Assembly (NCBI RefSeq): GCF_029931775.1
Contig: NC_079316.1
Location: 67,148,064-67,212,063 of the forward strand
Source: Euleptes europaea
Lineage: Eukaryota > Chordata > Lepidosauria > Squamata > Sphaerodactylidae
Direction of reading: 5' to 3'
DNA length: 64,000 nt
The position numbers were made by a program, and so were the translations under genes. Below are positions 56,765-64,000 of this stretch, piece by piece. The notes beneath the pieces are model-generated. The model worked only from the letters and a program-made list of their open reading frames with translations, searched no databases and was not told the origin of the DNA. Positions within the stretch are counted from its first letter, which is position 1; every line of letters starts with the position of its first letter.

Positions 56765-57245
56765 AGAATCTTTATGCATTCAAGATTTAATTGTTCCTTT
56801 TCAATGGTTTTGCTGGGCCGTATGATAAGGATCCCTTTTTCAGACCGGATGTGTCCCTGTCCTCTTCAGTCAGTAGTACATATCCTTTTGCAATGTCCTT
56901 ACATGTACCAACTTAGGCTAAAATGGATTATACCATGTTTTAACAAATGGTCTGCTTTTTCTCGTGCAACTTTGGAGCAAAAGGTTCAGTTCCTCTTAGA
57001 GGACTCTGACTCTCAGTGTACTTATTTTGTTGCTCATTTTTTTGGAGGTTGCAGAGAACAGTCGAAATGAGGTGTTTTTAGAGATAGATTTATTTAAGTT
57101 TTATGGTTTTATTGTTCAAGACCTTGGTCTAAGAACAGGGGGAAACAAAGATGTAAGAGTGGAAATGGCTGCTTGCATTTCTTTGCATCTTGGCTCTCAA
57201 GTTTCTGACCTTTGTGGTTTGGGGGAGAAAAACTTGTCACTCTGA
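56765..57245 (+). mobile_element. LINE C-terminal fragment, same type
   Basis: The frame at 56774-57070 includes SDRMCPCPLQSVVHILLQCP and YMYQLRLKWI, a complete CxC...H...C finger, followed by VQFLLEDSDSQCTYFVAHFF. It preserves the upstream half of the domain that the other copies lack. Confidence 0.6.
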
Positions 57246-58698
57246 CATGTTAATCCAAACATTGTGAGAGTTATGAGTAGCCCGAATTTCTGTGTTTTAA
57301 TACCCATTTGAGGCTGGAACTGTATGTCATGCATGGGCAAAGGTGCTCCCAAAATGGCACCCCATGTCAGATTCTCCCCTGCAATATTTGAGAAAACTTT
57401 CCCTGTGATATGATATTATCTTATTCCCATTATTGGCTGTTGCTGGTGGGCAGGATTGCATTTCTTACACTTTATAAGGGAGAAAAGAAGAACTTTTATT
57501 TGTTTTGTTTTTGTTTTCTGGTTGCATGTCTAATATATAATTCCTGCCTGACTTTCAAGCCACATCAGGAGCCTGGGATCTAGCAAACAGGATTCATGGT
57601 GTTCTTTCTTCAGGGCTGGGTGTAATTGACCTTAATAGAAAACAAGCCTTGAAGGTATTTAATCTTTCACCGGGCTCCCTCAGCTGGATTCTTCAAACCA
57701 GTAATGTTTGAATAAGCAAAGAACAGCATTTCAGGGGGCATTTAAGGCTGTAGCAGGAAAGACGAGTGAGAATTTCACACCCTACGTGCAGAAGTCCTTC
57801 TGCTGCAGAAACATTGTGTTTAACCCAAGCCAATATCTACAGCCAAATATTAGAATTTTTCCCCCTGTGATTACTATAATTGACACATTTCATCAGGTTG
57901 ATTTCCTTTCTTCCCTTTCTTTCAGTTATGGCCTTGATCTATAATTTGACCATTTCGTACAGACAGCGGAGGAATACATGCCATGAAGCAGTTTATTGAA
58001 TAATGCTTTTGTGACAGCATTTACCTCAGAATTACAGACAAAATATCATATGGGTCTAAACCATTTGTGATTTGCCAAGCCAGATGCTGTATATGTGCAG
58101 GCACTTTGGCATGTCAGGTACCTGACTCCGCCATCTTTTGTAATCTTTGCCTGTAGCAAAACCTGGAGATTTATGGATCTCCTGGTGAGCCTTAAATGCA
58201 GCTTATTAGCCTCACATTAGACATGAGCCACAAGTGGTTTAAATATAAACGTAATGAGTATTTGGAAGGCTGACAAAAAGCCTATGTATCATCCAGCCTG
58301 CTCCAAAGAGGCAGAATCCTTCACACCTATACGTTTCCAACAGCAAAGCCAGAATACGACTGTTTCTTCTAGCAAGAGAGATCAGTTAGAGAATATACAG
58401 CAGACCATATCAGACTGGAGCATTCAGGCAGCAGAATGAGGAAGGGTTAGCGAATTTAAGGACAGAGAAGTCATGCATAGCGCATAGTCCATTGTCATTT
58501 GTTTTGAAGTGGTCAGGCATAGCATATTTTATCATTTGTTCTGGATTGAGCTAGGATTGGTATAACATTAATGGGTCAGTAGTGAAGGATAAGGTTAAGT
58601 ATATCAGTAGTCCTGCATGGAATCGATCATTGATTAGTTTGTTTTGCAGACATACAATGGCTGTTTCACAATAGGAAAAGGCAATACAAATACAAAGT

Positions 58699-58894
58699 TA
58701 GGGTTGCCAGCCTACAGGTAATAGCTGGAGATCTCCTGCTATTACAGCTGATCTCCAGCTGATAGAGATCAGTTCACCTGGAGAAAATGGCCACTTGGAC
58801 TTTATGGCATTGAAGACCCTCCCCAAACCCTTCCCTCCTCAGGCTTCACCCCAAAAACCTCCCACCGGTGGCAAAGAAGGACCTGGCAACCCTA
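58699..58894 (+). mobile_element. hAT MITE, full length
   Basis: The element begins TAGGGTTGCCAGCC and ends GGCAACCCTA. No target duplication is preserved. It lies about 780 bp upstream of PLPP4 exon 2. Confidence 0.8.
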
Positions 58895-59673
58895 CATAAA
58901 CCCCAGATGGCATCAAGGCAGAGGTGCTTGGGGAACAAATAATCACGGTGATAATAGCAACTTCCACCACCCTGTTTTCACCCACAGTTTGAGCTGTACT
59001 GTTGTCTCAATGCATTCCGCTGGTATAGAAACTGTACTCCCTATAGACTTGTGTAAGGGCACCATTTTGATACAAGGGGAATACTGACCTTCACAAAAAA
59101 AACCCAGTTGATGATTCTTAACACTGGGGCAAAGATATATCTGTTCACGGCTTCTAATACTGAGTCACCCTATTATACATTTTGACACGTGTTAAGAAAA
59201 ACATGGATTCTCTTCAATGGTGGATATAAAAAACAATTAACATGTTATGGATGTCACTGGGAAGCTTGTTTTCCACTGTTCAAAGTAATTACTATTACTG
59301 TGCAGTGGAAGAGTATGTTGCCCAGTAACTTACATCTACCCTACTATAATCTGTTCATTTTTGTCGTAGAGGGAAAATCCCTCATTTTATACGATGAGCC
59401 ATTTGGCAGTAGGAACTGGAGATTTCATGCATACTCTAGTTGGGCTGGATATGTATTTGCAGTAGGTGTTGGTGTGTAATTAATTCTGTGGTCTTGAGAT
59501 GGGAAAAAGTAGCAAGTGAAACAAATAAACCTTTTTTTGCTGCTGTTGGAGGGAGGTCTTTCAAATTTGGGTATTTTACTTGTGGCAACGGGGATTCTCC
59601 TATGATACACTTTTTGAGATTTCTTTTTCTTAGTATATGGTAAAACAATTTTCTCTTTATTGCTTTGTTTTAG

Positions 59674-59782
59674 TTTTACAGAATTTTTGGAACCATTCCA
59701 GAGAGTTATTCAGCCAGAAGAGATCTGGCTCTATAAAAATCCTTTGGTAGAATCTGACAACATACCTACACGCCTCATGTTT
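59674..59782 (+). CDS. PLPP4: PLPP4 coding exon 2
   Basis: This 109-bp exon starts after a pyrimidine-rich tract ending in TTTTAG and ends at a GTAAGT donor. Its first base completes the valine codon split by intron 1; the other 108 bases encode 36 residues, including PFQRVIQPEEIWLYKNP and SDNIPTRLMF. This is the very conserved stretch between the first and second membrane segments of PLPP4 and PLPP5; the sequence FTEFLEPFQR and LVESDNIPTR matches PLPP4 rather than PLPP5. The exon is in phase with exon 1 and ends in phase 0. The catalytic PAP2 motifs (KX6RP, PSGH, SRX5HX3D) are not here; they are known to lie in later exons. No break is seen. Confidence 0.97.
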
Positions 59783-59904
59783 GTAAGTACTAGAGATTTC
59801 ATGATTGTTTGAAAGACTGTATGAGGCTCACATGGCTATATGCTAGCTGATGTGAAGATAGAGATAAGTTGTTTGGAGGGGGCAGAATGAATCTTAGCTG
59901 CATC

Positions 59905-60109
59905 TAGGGTTGCCAACTGCCAGGTAATAGCAGGAGATCTGCTAATTCAACTGATCTCCAGCCGATAGAGATCAGATCGCCTGGAGAAAAATGGCCGCTT
60001 TGGCAATTGAACTCTATGGCATTGAAGTCCCTCCCCCTCAAACCACGCCCTCCTCAGGCTCCGCCCCAGAAATCTCCTGCCAGTGGCGAAGAGGGACCTG
60101 GCAACCCTA
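59905..60109 (+). mobile_element. hAT MITE next to PLPP4 exon 2, exact duplication
   Basis: Exact 8-bp duplications GCTGCATC at 59897-59904 and 60110-60117 flank a full-length copy. It begins only 122 bp downstream of the exon 2 donor and is in the same orientation as most copies in this part of the window. Confidence 0.92.
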
Positions 60110-60673
60110 GCTGCATCTAAAGGCTGCTGTGATCTTATGGAGTGGAGCAGGAGATTGCACATTGGGTTGTATTAAATTCCTCTAAGCCAGGGGTCCCCAA
60201 TACGAAACCTGAAACCACCTGACACCTTTTCTTGTGCCCACTGAATATTTTCGGGAAGTAAGTGGGGCCTTGTGCTCAGCAGGGTTTCAGATTATGTCCC
60301 GAAGAGTTCTGATTGGCTCTGCAGATGGAAACAAAATTGCTTCAGCAGCCGCAGCAGCTGTAGCACAGGGATCTTCACTTCTGAATGTAAGCTCTCCCAG
60401 GCCTTGGCCATTATCTTCCCTTCCCACCTGTTTGGCCAGGGGCGGGGTGGGGGGGAGTAGGAGACAGAAAATCCCACTGTTGTACGTGTCGGCAGGCTTG
60501 CTCTGGTTGTGGGCACTCTGCAGCCCAGCACTAGAAAAAGCCAACTGGCCTGAATGGGAGGAGGGGAAAAGTCCTGCCAAAACTTGCCAGCTGGCTCTTG
60601 GCCCCAGAATCGCTGATGCAGCCTGGAACAAAAGTAAGTCATTTTCACTCAAACCAGCTGGCAGTCCCTCCTG

Positions 60674-60858
60674 TAGGGTTGCCAACCTCCAGGTACTGGC
60701 TGGAGATCTCCTGCTATTACAACTGATCTCCAGCTGACAGAGATCAGTTCACCTGGAGAAAATGGCCGCTTTGGCCATTGGACTCTATGGCATTGAAGTC
60801 CCTCCCCTCCCCAAACCCTGCCCTCCTCAGGCTCCGCCCCAAAAACCTCCCGCCAGTG
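60674..60858 (+). mobile_element. hAT MITE, first of a tandem pair, right end missing
   Basis: The left end TAGGGTTGCC is intact, and the copy runs to about CCCGCCAGTG, where a second copy begins directly. The right terminal repeat is lost. Both sit inside the larger hAT-like element that starts at 60187. Confidence 0.8.
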
Positions 60859-61063
60859 TAGAGTTGCCAACCTTCCAGTACTAGCTGGAGATCTGCTATT
60901 ACAACTGATGTCCAGCTGATAGAGATCAATTCACCTGGAGAAAATGGCCGCTTTGGCAAATGGACTCTATGGCATTGAAGTCCCTCCCCTTCCCAAACCC
61001 CACCCTCCTCAGACTCTGCCCAAAAACCTCCCGCCGGTGGTGAAGTGGGATCTGGCAGCCCTA
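60859..61063 (+). mobile_element. hAT MITE, second of a tandem pair
   Basis: This copy begins TAGAGTTGCCAACC and ends GGCAGCCCTA, head-to-tail with the preceding copy. A joint origin by insertion into, or unequal exchange with, the first copy is likely. Confidence 0.8.
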
Positions 61064-61875
61064 GCCCCCAGCCAGCTGGCTGCTTTCCGTCTCAAGCAGG
61101 CTCCCAGGACAAAAGTAGGCTGGCTGGCTTGAAGCAGAGCAGTAAAGTCATTCTGCCCCCGAAGCCACCTGGCTGCTTTTCAACCCAAGCAGCAGTAGCC
61201 GGGATGAAAGCACACTGGCTGGCATGAAGGGGGTGGGGGTGGGAGAGTAAAGTCCTTCTCTCCAGCGCCTGGGAAGAAAGCTGGCTGGCTGTCCTGAATG
61301 GGGTGTATGTATGTAAAGTTCTTCTCCCTCATCCTCCAGCACCACATCAGAGCTGAAGGCTTTGTTGCTTTTTATGAGTGAGGTGTGTATGTGTGTGTGG
61401 AATCTCACACTATTGATGTCAGATTATAATGGAGGGAGAAAAGGGGGAGTCTGAAAAAAGGAGATCTACTTGCAATCCTCCTTACATTTACATGCAAATT
61501 AAGGTTATTCTTATTTCCCCCAGTTTTTCTTATTGATGGGCTTTGTGTTGTTAAAGACTATGTGGGTCTTTACTGTGGTGCTTTAATATTTTGTTCATTT
61601 TAAGCAATATATTTTGAGTGTTAGTAATACATTGTAATATATATTTTGGTGACTCTTCAAAAATCATTTTTGTTTCTTTCAAAATCTGACCAGAGTCTCT
61701 ATCTTACTGTATACATCACATATGCAATGAACTCTGACCAGCCCTTCAACACCAACTCTCATTGTTAAAACAAATAGTGCAGGCTGAACGTGTCTGGTCT
61801 CATGAGAGATGGGCTCATCTAAAGCTAAGAAGAAGCCAGGAGAAGCATTCCCTCCCCCCTTTGCATAAGTGTGTT

Positions 61876-61962
61876 AAAGGTAAAGGTCCCCTGTGCATTC
61901 ACCAGGTCATTCCTGACCCATGGGGTGACGTCACATCCCGACGTTTACAAGGCAGACTTTAC
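61876..61962 (-). mobile_element. Sauria (ACA-type) SINE, 3' end only
   Basis: GGTAAAGGTCCCCTGTGCAT to GACGTTTACAAGGCAGACTT is the tail of the family, cut at the 5' side. Confidence 0.8.
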
Positions 61963-62352
61963 AGTTGGCCTAGTTGAAAGGGCTATAAATAAGGTTGAGT
62001 TTCTGTAGTCCTCTCTGCCATGTCCTGCCTAACATCAGTTTTTTAATTATTATTTATATCCTGCCTCCCCCCCCCCCATTTCTGAACGAAAGGCTGTTTG
62101 TGTAGGATTCCCAAGAGGTCTCCCACTAGGGCACTGACAAGATCCAGACCTGCTTAGTTTCAGCAGTATTGCTGCATCTCTTGCCTTTTCCATCCCTTTC
62201 CTCCCCAACCTAATATTGGTATCATTGCTATCTGTATATCTAAAGGATTGACAGGAATGGATAAGAAAACTGGAGGCAGTTAGACTACAGATCCATCTAG
62301 CCTAATATTCTGTTCTTTTCCTAGTACAGATGCGAGCTGTGGCCTTTTATGC

Positions 62353-63600
62353 ATGGCTGTTTCCCTCTCTTGCCTCCTTGGGAGTGAGGGCACTGCCCTT
62401 AGTTGGTTCTCCTCGTTCCTCCAGGGACACTCTCTGAGAGTTGCTATCAGGAAGGACAGGTCTTCCCAACAAGACCTGAATTGTGAGGTCCTACAGGGTT
62501 CAATCCTCCCTCCAATGTTATTTAACATATATATGCACTCTATTGCTGAGATCATCAGGAGGTTTGGTGTTGGGTGCCATCAATATGCTGATGACACTCA
62601 ACTCTTCCTCCTGCTGGATAAGCAGCCGGTGGCAACACTCTCAACACTATCCCAGTGCCTAGATGCAGTAGTCCAATGGTTAAGTTGAATCCATCCAAGA
62701 CGGAGGTCATGGGGCTGGGAAAGTCTGATATGCTAGCTGGAGGGTCACTCCTGAGACTCAATGGTGTCCAACTGACAGCTGCAGACTCTGTAAAGAGCCT
62801 TGGGGTTTGGTTGGATTCCGTGCTATCATTGGATAAACAAGTGTCCATGGTAGCATGATCAGCATTTTTTCACCTACACCAGGCCCACCAGCTGGCTCCT
62901 TATTATCTAGGTCAGACCTTGCCATGTTGATCCATCAAATGGTCAGCTCCAAATTGGACTATTGTAATTCGCTCTATGTACGGCTACCCTTGAAAGCGCT
63001 TTGGAGACTGCAGATGGTCCAGAATGTAGCTGCCAGGTTGCTTCCAGGAACATCATGGTCAGCTCGTATTACTCCAATTTTGCAGCAGCTGCACTGGCTG
63101 CCAATTAGTCTCCAGATCCAATTCAAAGTGTTGGTGTTAACCTTTAAAGCCCTTAATGGTCTGAGACCCTCGTACCTACAGGACCACCTCTTCTGTTACA
63201 ACTCCCATGCTCCCTTCAGTCATCCTCTAGAGGTCTCTTTCAGGCGCCTGGCCCCAGGATGGCTTGGTTAGCTTTTGCCAAGAGGAAGGGCCTTAGTTGT
63301 GGCACCTAACTGTGGAATGCATTCTCAGATGGCATCCATGCCCTGCCAGATTTCATTTCCACAGGGCATGCAAAGTTGAATTGTTTAGGTTGGCCTTTGG
63401 AGTGTAATCCACTAGTTTGGGGTGTTTTATTCGTGGGATGGTGCAAGCTACATATTTTAATAGTTTAATATGTTAATGTTACTATTTTATATTTGTTAGC
63501 TGCTTTTATGTTGTTTTTAACTCATTTATACTATTTTAATGTTGCAAGTTGCCATGAAACCCTTTGGGTGTGGCAACTAAAAAAACACTAATAAATATAT
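62353..63600 (+). mobile_element. L2-type LINE, reverse transcriptase to 3' end, degraded
   Basis: The frame at 62353-62688 begins in the RT palm (GTALSWFSSFLQGHSLRV, LQGSILPPMLFNIYM) and has the catalytic motif QYADDTQLF. Further pieces in other frames follow: LNPSKTEVMGLGKSD (62655-62858) and MVSSKLDYCNSLYVRLPLK with QLHWLPISLQIQFKVLVLTF (62855-63271). The 3' tail ends AATAAATATATAAATA at about 63605. At least two frame changes show it is inactive; it is 5' truncated. Confidence 0.87.
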
Positions 63601-63605
63601 AAATA

Positions 63606-64000
63606 TGTTAACTTTTAAAGAGATGAAGGAAGTGTGTTACCCTTGCTCTTGACATATGTCCACTAGCAGGAGATTCTTTCACAATGAAGCAAAAATAGTA
63701 TTTCTGTCTAGGCTTACAGCCCTGCTGGTAGGGGGTCTGTAACCCATCTGAGGGCCATGATTCATGTACATACAGTCCTATATTTAACTTATAGCCTGCC
63801 TCTAGTTTTGTGCTCAGTATGTATGATGGAGTAAACAACCCTCATAAATTAAAAAGTGCTCTTTATAGATTCTTTCTGAAGATGAATGATGTTCTTTAGC
63901 CTTTCATGAGGCGTAGATGCAGCTGAGGAGATACTCATACAGAAAAGCCTGAGGGTTCTTTGGTTTCCTCTCCTCTGTTCCGTTCTCTTACCCTTGCACG
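63606..64000. other. Intron 2, nothing recognised
   Basis: Sequence after the L2 tail to the end of the window has no recognised feature; PLPP4 exon 3 is not present here or in 61100-62350. Confidence 0.55.

Larger units (their letters stand above)
17302..59673 (+). other. PLPP4: PLPP4 intron 1 (42,372 bp, phase 2)
   Basis: The intron runs from the GTGAGT donor after exon 1 to the TTTTAG acceptor before exon 2. It holds most of the window's mobile elements in both orientations, listed separately. No additional exon that would fit between residues 18 and 20 of the protein is needed, since the two exons join perfectly in frame. The span assumes that the two exons belong to one transcript, which their order, strand and phase support. 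Confidence 0.9.
60187..61400 (+). mobile_element. hAT-like element, right end not found, carrying two MITEs
   Basis: The sequence starts with CAGGGGTCCCCAA, a typical hAT terminal sequence, followed by DNA I recognise as an interspersed squamate hAT-type repeat. No matching TTGGGGACCCCTG end is seen downstream, so the right boundary is approximate. The two tandem MITEs at 60674-61063 lie inside it and are younger. The part beyond 61070 contains diverged GGCTGGCT-rich repeats. Confidence 0.6.

Noticed and set aside
1-64000. CRISPR array, operon or bacterial-type genes
   Set aside because: The window is vertebrate DNA with introns and SINEs; the only regular short repeats are microsatellites and the tandem array at 16208.

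Overview
This is a window of a vertebrate nuclear genome, almost certainly a squamate reptile (a lizard, possibly of the gecko lineage). The evidence is the mix of mobile elements: BovB (RTE) LINEs, Sauria-type SINEs with BovB-like tails, a 5S-rRNA-headed version of the same SINE, CR1 and L2 LINEs, and many short hAT-type MITEs. The species-level guess is weak; the squamate call is strong.

Only one protein-coding gene can be supported: the 5' part of PLPP4 (formerly PPAPDC1A), a phospholipid phosphatase of the PAP2 family, on the + strand. Coding exon 1 (17246-17301) lies at the end of a GC/CpG-rich promoter region (about 16735-17330). Coding exon 2 (59674-59782) follows a 42,372-bp intron 1. 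The two join in phase 2 and give the first 54 residues plus one split codon. The catalytic motifs of the enzyme are encoded further downstream, outside the window.

Layout: 1-16200 is 5' flanking DNA with MITEs, CR1, BovB, SINEs and long unique stretches. At 15285-18500 elements crowd around the promoter: CR1 nested in CR1, a two-copy segmental duplication, a four-unit tandem array of a retroelement fragment, the CpG-rich promoter and exon 1, and three copies of one palindromic element. One of these starts about 36 bp inside intron 1 and is split by a retroposed inverted repeat. From 18500 to 59673 intron 1 alternates unique sequence with L2, CR1, Sauria/5S SINEs, CORE-type SINEs, hAT MITEs and one well-preserved 827-bp hAT element with an exact 8-bp target duplication. 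After exon 2, intron 2 starts with a hAT MITE only about 120 bp from the splice donor, then a larger hAT element carrying two MITEs, and a degraded L2.

Nothing in the window looks like an undescribed multi-gene system. The most interesting signals are structural: the nested and inverted elements around the PLPP4 promoter, several long hairpin-forming sequences (notably 53908-53982), the modular 5S/tRNA heads of the Sauria SINEs, and MITE insertions whose target duplications identify the superfamily. All reading frames other than the two exons and the LINE remnants look like chance ORFs.
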